A stretch of DNA of 25,572 nucleotides from JADHUC01 sp964617665. Its GTDB lineage: Bacteria; Planctomycetota; Planctomycetia; Pirellulales; Pirellulaceae. Every line of letters starts with the position of its first letter. Positions within the stretch are counted from its first letter, which is position 1. A program made the position numbers and the translations under genes. Under the pieces are notes generated by a model. It searched no databases. It was not told where the DNA came from and worked only from the letters and a program-made list of their open reading frames with translations. Of this stretch, positions 5,781 to 15,351 are shown one piece after another. The stretch is taken from the NCBI GenBank assembly GCA_964617665.1, contig CAZUAH010000165.1, positions 1-25,572 on the forward strand, in the 5' to 3' direction.

Positions 5781-8039
5781 ATGAACGTTCTGACAAGAAC
5801 CCAAAACGATACCTGCCCCGCGCACAATACGGCGCAACTGGTCCGCATGGGCGTCAACGTGGAATCGTCGGAGTACGTCGTTGCTCTCGCAGGCAACCCG
5901 AATACGGGCAAGAGCACCGTTTTCAACTCGTTGACCGGTCTGCGCCAGCACACAGGCAACTGGCCGGGCAAGACGGTGACGCGCGCCGAGGGCGGGTTTG
6001 TCTACGACGGGCGAAGCTACAAGTTGGTGGACCTGCCCGGCACATACTCGCTGCTTGCGACCAGTGTGGATGAGGAGATTGCTCGCGATTTCATCCTATT
6101 TGGGCAACCGGACGTCACGGTCGTCGTGGTGGACTCCTGCCGGCTGGAACGAAATCTGAACCTTGCCCTCCAAGTGCTGGAAATCACCGATCGCGTGGTG
6201 GTCTGCCTGAATCTCATGGACGAGGCGGAGCGAAAGCACATTAGCGTAGATGCCGAGCGGCTCTCTGAAGAGTTAGGCGTACCAGTCATTCCAACATCGG
6301 CGCGTTACAGAAAGGGATTGGGCGACCTGTTGCGGACCATCGACGAAGTTGCGACAGGCAGCAGACAGTGCAAACCACGTCGCGTCGGCGGGCAGACCTT
6401 CCAGCTGGGACGCGTTGTCGAGGAGTTATCGGATACCGTCGGCAAGGCTTTTCCGGGGCTTCCCAACGCCAATTGGGTATCGCTCCGACTGCTGGATGGC
6501 GATGAACGCGTAATTCAGGCGGTGCAGTCCGGCGAATTGGGGGACATTACCCACGAGCGAGTGGCCGAACACGAGCCGACCAATGGGCAAAATGGCCTGG
6601 ACACTATGCCGATCGGGAATGCCGCCAAGGCCCTCTTAGAAAGAGGCGAGGAACTTCGCTGGCAAGCAGGCCCCGAGTTTCACCAGTCGCTGGTCGAAGG
6701 CATCTATACGGAGGCCGCCAGAATCGCGGATCACGTCGTCAGCCGTGATTCAGAAAGGCCGCAAGCCGACTGGGACCGCAAGCTGGATCGATTGTTGACC
6801 AGCCGTTGGACGGGCTTCCCCATCATGATCGGCATGCTGGCCCTGGTGTTGTGGCTCACCGTCGCGGGCGCTAACGTGCCGTCGTCGTGGCTGTTCTCGT
6901 TGTTGATCGAAACCATCCACCCGGCGTTGAAATCCGCGGCGGCATTCATTCACATGCCGTGGTGGCTGGATGGGTTGTTGATCGACGGTGTGTACTTGGC
7001 CACCGCCTGGGTGATCAGCGTCATGTTACCGCCAATGGCTATCTTCTTCCCGCTGTTTACGCTGCTGGAAGATTTCGGCTATCTGCCGAGAGTTGCGTTC
7101 AATCTGGACAAGACGTTTCGGCGATGCGGCGCTCACGGCAAGCAAGCGTTGACCATGTGCATGGGCTTCGGCTGTAACGCGGCCGGCGTCGTCGCAACCC
7201 GCGTGATCGACAGCCCGCGTGAGCGATTGATCGCGATCATCACTAACAACTTCTCTCTGTGTAACGGTCGTTGGCCAACCCAGATCCTGATCGCCGCGAT
7301 CTTCCTTGGAGCTCTGGTCCCAACCTATTTGTCCGGGCTCGTGTCGGCTGCGGCCGTCGTTGGCATGTCGCTCTTTGGGATTTTCGCCATGTTTCTGGCT
7401 TCCTGGGCACTGTCGCGGACCATGTTACGTGGCGAGCCCTCGACGTTTCACCTGGAACTTCCACCATACCGGCCGCCGCGCGTGCTGCAGACTCTGTATA
7501 CGTCGCTAATCGACCGCACGGTCTTCGTGCTCTGGCGAGCCATCGTGTTTGCCGTGCCTGCTGGTGCTGCCATTTGGCTGGTCGCCAACGTTTCTCTGGG
7601 TGGCACAACTCTCGCGGGAGCTGCGATCGAATTCCTGGACCCGATCGGTGTCCTGCTCGGATTGAATGGCGTCATCCTGTTGGCGTATGTGGTCGCGATA
7701 CCTGCTAATGAGATCGTCGTGCCCACGGTGTTGATGCTCACCGTGATGGCCGCACGCCTTGCGGGCGTAGGTGAAGGAGCAGGGGTCATGTTCGAGTTGG
7801 ATTCCGTTGGTGACACCGCCTCGATTCTGCGTGCCGGCGGATGGACCGTGCTGACGGGGGTCAACTTGATGCTCTTCAGTTTGCTCCACAACCCCTGTTC
7901 CACGACCATCTACACCATCTGGAAAGAGACACGCAGTGCGAAGTGGACAGCCATCGCCTCGCTGCTCCCGCTGGCCATGGGGCTGGTCGCGTGCTTCCTG
8001 GTAGCTCAGATATGGCGACTCGTCGCCAGTGCGGTTTGA
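5781..8039 (+). CDS. feoB: Ferrous iron transport protein B (FeoB)
   Basis: FeoB is an inner-membrane Fe2+ importer with a cytoplasmic G domain. Numbering from ATG 5781 (752 residues), G1 is GNPNTGKS (38-45), switch I contains HTGNWPGKTV, G3 is DLPG and G4 is NLMD. The C-terminal half has many hydrophobic segments with two Gate regions. Gate motif one reads GFGCNAAGVVATR with Cys465 conserved, and the following segment is NNFSLCNGRWPTQI where classical FeoB has NPFxSCxARxPVY. The C-terminal LHNPCSTTIYTIWKET is typical. The start is uncertain: GTG 5730 lies one base after the stop of the regulator gene, and ATG 5847 would put G1 at the usual distance from the N-terminus. It is co-transcribed with the regulator-FeoA fusion. 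The transported metal (Fe2+ or possibly Mn2+) is inferred. Confidence 0.93.
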   Translation: MNVLTRTQNDTCPAHNTAQLVRMGVNVESSEYVVALAGNPNTGKSTVFNSLTGLRQHTGNWPGKTVTRAEGGFVYDGRSYKLVDLPGTYSLLATSVDEEIARDFILFGQPDVTVVVVDSCRLERNLNLALQVLEITDRVVVCLNLMDEAERKHISVDAERLSEELGVPVIPTSARYRKGLGDLLRTIDEVATGSRQCKPRRVGGQTFQLGRVVEELSDTVGKAFPGLPNANWVSLRLLDGDERVIQAVQSGELGDITHERVAEHEPTNGQNGLDTMPIGNAAKALLERGEELRWQAGPEFHQSLVEGIYTEAARIADHVVSRDSERPQADWDRKLDRLLTSRWTGFPIMIGMLALVLWLTVAGANVPSSWLFSLLIETIHPALKSAAAFIHMPWWLDGLLIDGVYLATAWVISVMLPPMAIFFPLFTLLEDFGYLPRVAFNLDKTFRRCGAHGKQALTMCMGFGCNAAGVVATRVIDSPRERLIAIITNNFSLCNGRWPTQILIAAIFLGALVPTYLSGLVSAAAVVGMSLFGIFAMFLASWALSRTMLRGEPSTFHLELPPYRPPRVLQTLYTSLIDRTVFVLWRAIVFAVPAGAAIWLVANVSLGGTTLAGAAIEFLDPIGVLLGLNGVILLAYVVAIPANEIVVPTVLMLTVMAARLAGVGEGAGVMFELDSVGDTASILRAGGWTVLTGVNLMLFSLLHNPCSTTIYTIWKETRSAKWTAIASLLPLAMGLVACFLVAQIWRLVASAV

Positions 8040-8364
8040 TTCCTGTCTCCTTGGATACGTTGGGCACCTTCCCTCTGGAATACCACCTTTAGGCTTTCAT
8101 CCGTCCAACGGTGGGGTTGATAGGGAACGGAAAAACACTTCAAATCCCGGGAACTGTCACGCGTGGCCGCCATCTAACCTTCAACTACCCGTGCGCAGAT
8201 ATGCGATCGGTTTGCGTGTATGTTCCGCTGGAAGCGAGAATCGCTTGCTGGAAGAGAGTCGAGGCAGCACTCTTCATGAAAAAGGCAGCGACTCACGACG
8301 CGACAAGCGATTGACCGTCGGCTGCCAGCTTGCTGTAAGTCATTGATTCGCAGGGAGTTGCGAA
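8040..8364. other. Intergenic region between feoB and the giant secreted protein
   Basis: These 325 bases hold no convincing gene. A 67-codon plus-strand frame at 8111-8314 resembles no known family. No terminator with a T-run is visible after feoB. AGGGAG at 8352-8357, seven bases before the ATG at 8365, is a good Shine-Dalgarno site for the next gene. Confidence 0.4.
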
Positions 8365-11300
8365 ATGTCACGAAAGCAACGCTCGCGTCGTCCAGGGAAA
8401 CGACTGTCGCTGGAAGCGTTGGAGCAAAGATGTCTGCTCGACTCCCAACTGGGCGAACTCGTCGAGCTGGCAACATCGGGCGCGGGAAATCTCCTGCAGG
8501 AAATGGCCGCCCCGCTTTCCAGCGAGGTGCAGATTTCGGAGTTTTCGCGTTTCGAATCCGCTGCCGAGCTTGAGCAATTCCTGATCAGCGACGCCGAAAG
8601 GCGTTACGACCATATGTTCGGTACGAACGCGTGGCATACGCCTTGGCCAATCCCGCTGTTTGAAAGCGGCGTGCTAGCGGCGAACGCGAATGGCATTCGG
8701 GCGGACACCACGGATTTCTCCGGTACAAACATCCAAGAGGCGGGGGTCGACGAGGGAGATATTGTCAAGACTGACGGTCAGTTCCTGTATCTGAGCAGCG
8801 GCGGAAATGTGACCATCGTTGACGCATCCGTTCCCGCGGACCTGTCAGTCGCGTCACGTGTGGAAATCGACGGAAACCTCAACGCGATGTACCTGAGCGA
8901 CGACCGTTTGAGCGTCATCTCCACATACAACTACGCCTTCTACCCGAGGATGCCCGCGTTTGACGTACCCACCGTGAGGATTGCTCCAACCGATATGGCT
9001 TTGTGGCCACTACCAGAGCGTCACGAGCCGGAAACCACTTTGACCGTCATTGACATTTCGTCTCCCGACGAACCTCGGTTGATCGAACAGATCGACATTC
9101 AAGGCCACTACACCGATTCCCGAATGATCGACGGCACGTTGTTCCTGGTTTCGGACGCTGCCTTCCATCTGCCGCCTCCGCAACTTGTGCCAGTGCCCAC
9201 AGAAGACGGTAAACCCCCAGAGAATCCGGGAGTGCCGCAGGTACCGGTTCCCGACGGCGAAGCGGCCCTGTGGTCGCCCGACTGGACGTATCCACACGGG
9301 CAAAGGTACGTCTACGAAACGGCGGAACAGTACTGGGCGAGGATCGGCGAGCACATTGTGGACCTGACGCTGCCAAGTTTCACATCCTATGGAGCCGACG
9401 GCCAGGAACTCGATTCTGGTTTCCTGAACCAACCGGAAGAAATCTTCAAGCCGTTCGCGCCCGAAGACGACCGGCTGGTCTCGATAACAGCCGTTGACGT
9501 GATGGCCGATGATCCCGTGATCGTCGATTCCACCTCGACGCCGATCGACTGGGCCAGAGAAGTCTACGTATCGCCCGAGAACATGTATCTGGTTTCGCCG
9601 CAAAACGTACCGAGCGTCGAAGGTGGGACCGTCAGTTCAATCTACAAGTTCAATCTGGGCACCGAAGGCAACGGAATCAGCCTGGTGGCAACGGGACACG
9701 TTCCGGGCCGTGTGCTCAACCAGTTCTCGATGGACGAATATGACGGGTACTTGCGGATCGTCACCCAGCAAGGCTGGGGGCAAACGGCCCGAAGCGATCT
9801 GTTTGTGCTCCAACAAGAAGGCGATCGCTTGGATGTGGTCGGAGCAGTCGAGGAGTTGGCACCCGGCGAACGGCTATTCTCCGTGCGTTTTGTCGACCAG
9901 TTAGCTTTCGTCGTCACGTTTGGGCCCACCGGCGGCGGCTGGTTCGACCCGCTGTTTACCATCGATCTGTCCGATCCGGCCGATCCTCAGGTGCGAGGCG
10001 AATTGGAGATTCCCGGCTTCTCCAACTACCTGCAACTGATCGACGGCAACTATCTGATCGGTTTGGGGAGAAACGCAGACGAAACGACCGGTAGACAGTT
10101 GGAGCCGCAGGTCTCGTTGTACGATGTCGGCGATCTTGACAATCCGCAACTGGCAGAACGACTATCATTCGCACAGAGCGGCTCCGCCTGGTCGGAGGCC
10201 TTCACGAATCATCACGCCATCAGCTACTTTCCCGACCATGGCGTGCTGGCAATTCCGCTTAACACGTATGGTCCCGTGCTAGAACCTGGGCTCGATCCGG
10301 CCAACGGAGAGGCTGCCGTTTTGCCTGACGCACCTCGTTTTCAGCACCAGTCCGCCCTCTGGGTTTTCCACATTGATGTTCAAGCGGACACCGAAACGAT
10401 TGACCTACTAGGACAGATCGACCACGAATCGTACGTTCAACGCAGCGTTCGTATTGGCGAAGTGTTATTCTCCATCTCCACTGATACGGTCAAGGCTCAC
10501 GAGATTCTGGACCCTGATGCCCAGTTGGGCCAAGTCTACTATGGCCGATCGGCACGCGACGATTATCTCACCGTCGACCTCAATAGCGTTGATAACCCGT
10601 TGGACGTACTAGCCAATGATGCAGCAGCCCTGAACAACGGCCAGTGGCCGATCATTACGGCGGTTGGCCAGACAGACAACGGTGGTGAAGTGACGATCGC
10701 TGAAGACGGTCGCAGCCTGCTGTACACTCCGGCCGATGGTTTCGCGGGCGTCGATTCGTTCACCTACACGATCGACAACGGACCCCGCGGCGTGGATTCG
10801 GCCACCGTCACCGTGCGGGTCCAATACGTTGTCGACGAAGACTCCGTCGGTAACGTCCTTAATGTGCTGGCGTGGTTGGATCTGCCATACGACGGGCCGG
10901 CGACGATCACGGCTGCGGAAGCGTCACATCCGGCCAGCGAAGTTACCATCACCGGCGACGGGCAGAGTCTTGCCTACTCGCCGGCGCCAGACCTCGCAGG
11001 CTGGGGCGGGTTGCACTTCACGGTTGGCTACGACGGGCAGGAAGACACGACCCGGCATCACGTGGCCGTCCGCGTCGACAACATAAACGACGATCCGACC
11101 GCGATAGACGACCACTTCGATGTGCCCGATGGTCATCCGGAGCACGTCCTGGACGTGTTGAGAAACGACACGGCACACCCAGACATCGGAGAATGGCTGA
11201 CGATTACCGGTGTCGGGCCAACCTCGGGTGGCGGCACTGTGACCATCAGCCCGCAGGGGCACGACCTAATCTACGATCCGAGTGAGAACGGCTCGTTTGA

Positions 11301-12786
11301 GGACTCTTTCACGTACACCATTTCAGACGGCAACGGCGGCACGGATGAGGCTACAGTGACGATCGAATTGGTGCGGCCGGATGACGTTCTTCGGATGGTC
11401 CGCTTGGCCAAAGAGAATTTGGCAGAGCTTTTGGGTGTTCCCATCGACGTCATTGGCGTGCCGTCGGTCGAAGAAGTCGACTGGCCCGACGGCTGCTTGG
11501 GCATTTACGAGGACGGAACAGCTTGTATCGATGTGATCGTGCCCGGTTACCGAATTGTGCTGCAGCATGAGAACACCGGCTTCGTCTATCACACCGACAC
11601 GCAGGAGACCGTGCTGCTGTCCGAGGAATTTCCTTTGGAAGACCAAGTCCAGGTGCGTGTAGAAGCGGTCGACGGAACAGGCGAAATAGTCACGATGGTC
11701 GAGGCGGGCGATGAGTTCTTCCTGAACGTATACGTCCGAGATCTGCGTGACATTCCGGAAGGTGTCTACTCAGCGTATGTGGACGTCATGTTCTTTGGCC
11801 GGTTGGTGTCGGTCGGCGGCGAGATTTCGTTTGGCGACGAGTACCAGAATGGCCAGTCGGGCGCCGTGGATCTCCCGGGGCTGGTGGATGAACTGGGGGC
11901 GTTCGGCGGATTCGATGCAGTGGGCGATGGCGAAATTCTCCTTGCCAGTATCCCATTTTCAGCGCATCGGCCGGGCCTCGCCTCCTTCCTGCTGACTCCG
12001 GCCGACGAGATCGGCAGCGAGGTACTGTTGTTCGGCCAAAGCGAAGTAGTACCGCCAGTTCGCGTCGCCTACACAGGCACACAACTCGAAGTGGTGCGCG
12101 GTTGGTGCAACGCAGTCGAGCCGACCGACGTAAACGGCGACGGTGAAACCACGTCGTTGGACGTCTTGGCATTGGTCCAGGATCTGAACCATCGAGGCTC
12201 GCGTCATCTGGAACGACTTCAGCATGCGTCAGGAGAATCGGCCGAGGCGACACACCACTACCTGGACGTAAACCACGATGGCGGCCTGTCGCCTATGGAC
12301 GCGCTGATGGTCATCGGCGAATTGAATGCGGCGGTCTACAGTACTGCCGAAACCGAGCCGAACGCACCAGGCGAGACGAATCCTCCGTTGGCAGAGTTCG
12401 TCGACTGGGCGGCTCTGGAGAACGTTTTGCACGAAGACCCGTGGGCCGCCCCGCTAGACTCCGTGGACCTATCGCCTGACGACGCATTGGACTTGGCCCA
12501 TCGGTTTCTCGTAACTGTCGACACAAGTGCCCTAATCGACGGCATTCCAACCGTATGGCCGAGCGAGGAGATTCCGGATCTGTTACAGCAGTGGATCGAG
12601 GACCATCCGGGGGACTCGTCACGTGATCAACTCGTAGCGGCATTTGGCCAACCGGACGTCTTGATCGAGAGTCTTGATCCTGAGGAGATTCTCCCCGGAC
12701 TCGCCGACTCGATCGATCTGACACGGCTACAAGTGGATCTTCGAGACCGGCTGTTTGCAGAGCTCGCCACCCACATCCTCCGATAA
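8365..12786 (+). CDS. Giant secreted multidomain protein: beta-propeller, cadherin-like repeats, dockerin
   Basis: The 1473-residue protein starts with a basic stretch and LSLEALEQRCLL (about 14-25), the N-terminal motif of many large exported planctomycete proteins. Residues about 95-725 match the Beta_propel family; its hallmark NIQEAGVDEGDIVKTDG is near 122-138. Three tandem cadherin-like (Big_9 type) repeats follow at about 733-820, 822-905 and 909-1003, with LDVLANDA, FTYTIDNG and FTYTISDGNGG. A small domain (about 1010-1080; LAELLGVP, WPDGCLG, VPGYRIVL) resembles a module found in bacterial exoproteins. A cohesin-like beta region spans about 1092-1246. Two EF-hand-like dockerin repeats follow, DVNGDGETTSLDVLALVQDL (about 1254) and DVNHDGGLSPMDALMVIGEL (about 1301), then 150 helical residues. 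The role is probably cell-surface or extracellular; no enzymatic residues are evident. Confidence 0.88.
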   Translation: MSRKQRSRRPGKRLSLEALEQRCLLDSQLGELVELATSGAGNLLQEMAAPLSSEVQISEFSRFESAAELEQFLISDAERRYDHMFGTNAWHTPWPIPLFESGVLAANANGIRADTTDFSGTNIQEAGVDEGDIVKTDGQFLYLSSGGNVTIVDASVPADLSVASRVEIDGNLNAMYLSDDRLSVISTYNYAFYPRMPAFDVPTVRIAPTDMALWPLPERHEPETTLTVIDISSPDEPRLIEQIDIQGHYTDSRMIDGTLFLVSDAAFHLPPPQLVPVPTEDGKPPENPGVPQVPVPDGEAALWSPDWTYPHGQRYVYETAEQYWARIGEHIVDLTLPSFTSYGADGQELDSGFLNQPEEIFKPFAPEDDRLVSITAVDVMADDPVIVDSTSTPIDWAREVYVSPENMYLVSPQNVPSVEGGTVSSIYKFNLGTEGNGISLVATGHVPGRVLNQFSMDEYDGYLRIVTQQGWGQTARSDLFVLQQEGDRLDVVGAVEELAPGERLFSVRFVDQLAFVVTFGPTGGGWFDPLFTIDLSDPADPQVRGELEIPGFSNYLQLIDGNYLIGLGRNADETTGRQLEPQVSLYDVGDLDNPQLAERLSFAQSGSAWSEAFTNHHAISYFPDHGVLAIPLNTYGPVLEPGLDPANGEAAVLPDAPRFQHQSALWVFHIDVQADTETIDLLGQIDHESYVQRSVRIGEVLFSISTDTVKAHEILDPDAQLGQVYYGRSARDDYLTVDLNSVDNPLDVLANDAAALNNGQWPIITAVGQTDNGGEVTIAEDGRSLLYTPADGFAGVDSFTYTIDNGPRGVDSATVTVRVQYVVDEDSVGNVLNVLAWLDLPYDGPATITAAEASHPASEVTITGDGQSLAYSPAPDLAGWGGLHFTVGYDGQEDTTRHHVAVRVDNINDDPTAIDDHFDVPDGHPEHVLDVLRNDTAHPDIGEWLTITGVGPTSGGGTVTISPQGHDLIYDPSENGSFEDSFTYTISDGNGGTDEATVTIELVRPDDVLRMVRLAKENLAELLGVPIDVIGVPSVEEVDWPDGCLGIYEDGTACIDVIVPGYRIVLQHENTGFVYHTDTQETVLLSEEFPLEDQVQVRVEAVDGTGEIVTMVEAGDEFFLNVYVRDLRDIPEGVYSAYVDVMFFGRLVSVGGEISFGDEYQNGQSGAVDLPGLVDELGAFGGFDAVGDGEILLASIPFSAHRPGLASFLLTPADEIGSEVLLFGQSEVVPPVRVAYTGTQLEVVRGWCNAVEPTDVNGDGETTSLDVLALVQDLNHRGSRHLERLQHASGESAEATHHYLDVNHDGGLSPMDALMVIGELNAAVYSTAETEPNAPGETNPPLAEFVDWAALENVLHEDPWAAPLDSVDLSPDDALDLAHRFLVTVDTSALIDGIPTVWPSEEIPDLLQQWIEDHPGDSSRDQLVAAFGQPDVLIESLDPEEILPGLADSIDLTRLQVDLRDRLFAELATHILR

Positions 12787-12949
12787 GACATTCTGCCGGC
12801 TGAACGCTGAGCTGTGCTCAGTCTGCCATGAATGGCATGTCTAACTCGGCAAGTCTATCTTTCGACGTTAACGCTGCTACACTACACGCCGGCAAGGCAC
12901 GTGCAGAAAATCGCCCTCCCGGGATATCCACCAACTAGGAGCAACAACT
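12787..12949. other. Intergenic region with two small hairpins
   Basis: CTGAGC-TGT-GCTCAG (12807-12821) and TGCCAT-GA-ATGGCA (12824-12837) lie close after the stop of the giant gene. Both are short and no T-run follows, so a terminator role is only possible. Confidence 0.25.
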
Positions 12950-13657
12950 ATGAGAGACCTTCGCAGGAGCCTGCTTGCGCTATTCGCAGGCCTATTTGTT
13001 CTTATTGCCAGTATCCACGTGACGACGGCACAGGAGGAGACCGTCAAGCCGGGCATCAACGATAAGTACAAGACGGCGGACATCGGGAGCACGGTCAAGA
13101 GATTTGAAGGGGAGAAACGGGATGTCGTCGCGAAACGGAATGAAATCCTCGATGCTTGTCAACTCAAGCCCGGCATGATGGTCGCCGACATCGGTGCGGG
13201 CACAGGACTGTTCACTCGGTTGTTTGCACCAAAAATAGCCCCCGAAGGAAAAGTCTACGCGGTAGACGTCACTAAATCATTCATTCAGCACGTGGAAACG
13301 ACCTGCGAGGCGCAAGGCATCAAGAACGTGGTCTGTGCCGTTTCCACGCCGAAATCAGCGAACCTCACCAAGAAATCCGTAGACCTTGTCTTCCTATGCG
13401 ACACGTACCATCACTTCGAGTATCCCTTCAAGATGCTCGATTCGATCCGCGTTGCCCTTCGCGCCGATGGCCGCCTGATCGTCATCGACCGCAAAGGCGC
13501 CAGCGACCACGTCCGCGCCGATCAAGGGAAGGTCAAGTCGGAAATCATCGCCGCCGGGTTCAAGTTCCTTGACGAAACCGACGTTTCAAAAAGGGAATAC
13601 TTGATGCGTTTTCAGAAAGCGGAAGGTGCTGAATCTAGCTCTACACAATCGCCCTAG
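12950..13657 (+). CDS. Exported class I SAM-dependent methyltransferase
   Basis: The 235-residue protein starts at ATG 12950 with TAGGAG nine bases upstream. Residues 1-27 form a signal peptide (basic RDLRR, hydrophobic core, TTA before QEE). The Rossmann methyltransferase core has motif I VADIGAGTGLFT (78-89), an acidic strand end KVYAVDV (101-107) and CDTYHHFEYP further on, with a post-II segment DGRLIVIDRKG. The small-molecule or protein substrate is unknown. SAM is normally cytoplasmic, so an exported form is odd. Planctomycetes have several such proteins, and the leader could also be a membrane anchor. It is a lone gene between the giant secreted protein and the sulfatase. Confidence 0.85.
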   Translation: MRDLRRSLLALFAGLFVLIASIHVTTAQEETVKPGINDKYKTADIGSTVKRFEGEKRDVVAKRNEILDACQLKPGMMVADIGAGTGLFTRLFAPKIAPEGKVYAVDVTKSFIQHVETTCEAQGIKNVVCAVSTPKSANLTKKSVDLVFLCDTYHHFEYPFKMLDSIRVALRADGRLIVIDRKGASDHVRADQGKVKSEIIAAGFKFLDETDVSKREYLMRFQKAEGAESSSTQSP

Positions 13658-13772
13658 ACGACCATCTGCGAGGCGTAGTCCAGAAGTTCAGTCAGCGGTT
13701 TGGGCGACAATAACCCCTGGAAGGCGCGAAACGGCTCTTCCCGAATGAGCAACACAACCGAGGTTCGCAGCT

Positions 13773-15281
13773 ATGGTTCGACTCGTCCAATTCTTCGTCA
13801 ACGTGACTTTCACTCTCTTTTTGGTATACGTCGCCACTGCATTTGGTCCTTCAAAGACTCAGGCCGCACCAATTGACCCAGCGGCTCAGCCGAGGCTGGC
13901 CAATGCGTCGTCTAGCCGCCCGAACATACTGATTATCTCGATTGACGACCTGAATGACTGGACCGGCTGTCTTGGTGGGCATCCGCAGGCGAAAACGCCT
14001 CACATCGACCGTTTGGCGAAACGTGGGACGCTGTTCCGCAATGCCCACTGCCAGGCTCCGATATGCACGCCCTCGCGAGCTTCTCTGGTAACCGGGTTGT
14101 ATCCGTCGACTACGGGCCTCTACTTTCTCCAACCGGCACTGGAAGCGTCCGCGATCGCGAACCAACGTCCTCACCTGCTGCGACATTTCGCCGGTGCCGG
14201 TTATCACACGGTCGGAGCCGGCAAGTTTGTTCATGGAGGCAACGACGGCAAGCACTACCAGGAGTATGGCGGCGGCATGGGCGGATTCGGACCGCTGCCT
14301 GAAACGAAGATCGCCTATCCTGATGGAGTGCGACTATGGGACTGGGGGCCGTTTCCGGAAGACGAGAGCCAGATGCCCGATAGTAAGATTGCCGATTGGG
14401 TCGGCGAGCGATTGAACAAGGAGTACGACAGCCCCTTTCTGCTCGTCGCCGGCTTCTGGCGACCTCATGTACCGATGTACGCGCCGCCGCGCTGGTTCAC
14501 CCCGTTTCCGCTGCAGCGAGTGAAGTTGCCGGAAGTGTTGAAAAACGATCGTGATGATCTGCCAGAATATGCGAAGATGCTCTCGGTCGGCCATCCAGCA
14601 CCGCGCCACGAATGGTTTGTCGAGCACGATGCATGGCGTGGAGCTGTGCAGGCTTATCTGGCCAGCGTGGCGTTCGTGGATCACTGCGTCGGCCACGTGC
14701 TGGATGCACTCGATGCGAGCCCGCATGCAGGGGATACAATTGTGGTGCTGTTCTCGGATCACGGCTGGCATCTGGGCGAGAAACAACGTTGGGCCAAACG
14801 CTCGCTTTGGAACGACAGCACACGTGTACCATTGATCGTCGCTGCCCCGGGTATTGAAGGAACGCCGGCCAGTGTCCGTCCGGTTGGTTTGATCGACATC
14901 TTCCCGACGCTGCTGGAATTGGCCGAGCTGCCACCTCGCGACGATCTAGAAGGCCGGAGTCTGACTCCGCTGATGAAGAATCCCGATGTCGAATGGGACC
15001 GGCCCATCCTAACCACGTTTGCTCCACACAATCACTCGCTACGGTCAACTCGCTGGCACTACATCCGCTACGGCGACGGCAGCGAGGAACTCTACGACCA
15101 CGACCGTGATCCGCACGAGTGGCGCAATCTGGCCGGCAAACCAGAACACGCCGAAATCATCACCAAAATGCGCCGCGCCCTGCCCAAGCGAAACGCCAAA
15201 CCAATCATGAGTGACTGGCAGAACTGGGAAATCGAGGCGTGGCGAGAAGCGGAGAGCCGCGCCGTGAAGCCGGTTGATTAG
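13773..15281 (+). CDS. Exported S1-family sulfatase (iduronate-2-sulfatase-like)
   Basis: It hydrolyses sulfate esters, probably on polysaccharides. The 502-residue protein has a signal peptide (1-31, ending TQA before APID). The metal-binding start of the sulfatase fold is NILIISIDDLNDW (51-63, Asp58 and Asp59). The formylglycine site is CTPSRASLVTG with Cys98 in the CxPSR motif. SDHGWHLGEKQRWAK, with Asp329 and His330, is the conserved second metal and substrate region typical of iduronate-2-sulfatase and choline-sulfatase relatives. Length and motif order are normal, so it should be active if Cys98 is converted. No canonical formylglycine-generating enzyme is in the window; the SUMF1-type domain at 17.5-20.5 kb lacks one catalytic Cys. 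The upstream 115-bp gap shows no strong Shine-Dalgarno site. Confidence 0.93.
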   Translation: MVRLVQFFVNVTFTLFLVYVATAFGPSKTQAAPIDPAAQPRLANASSSRPNILIISIDDLNDWTGCLGGHPQAKTPHIDRLAKRGTLFRNAHCQAPICTPSRASLVTGLYPSTTGLYFLQPALEASAIANQRPHLLRHFAGAGYHTVGAGKFVHGGNDGKHYQEYGGGMGGFGPLPETKIAYPDGVRLWDWGPFPEDESQMPDSKIADWVGERLNKEYDSPFLLVAGFWRPHVPMYAPPRWFTPFPLQRVKLPEVLKNDRDDLPEYAKMLSVGHPAPRHEWFVEHDAWRGAVQAYLASVAFVDHCVGHVLDALDASPHAGDTIVVLFSDHGWHLGEKQRWAKRSLWNDSTRVPLIVAAPGIEGTPASVRPVGLIDIFPTLLELAELPPRDDLEGRSLTPLMKNPDVEWDRPILTTFAPHNHSLRSTRWHYIRYGDGSEELYDHDRDPHEWRNLAGKPEHAEIITKMRRALPKRNAKPIMSDWQNWEIEAWREAESRAVKPVD

Positions 15282-15351
15282 CCCGGCCATCAAACACGCA
15301 GAATAACTCTAGAGATGACGTCGGATCTGTTTCCGGGCCGAGGACAATGAT

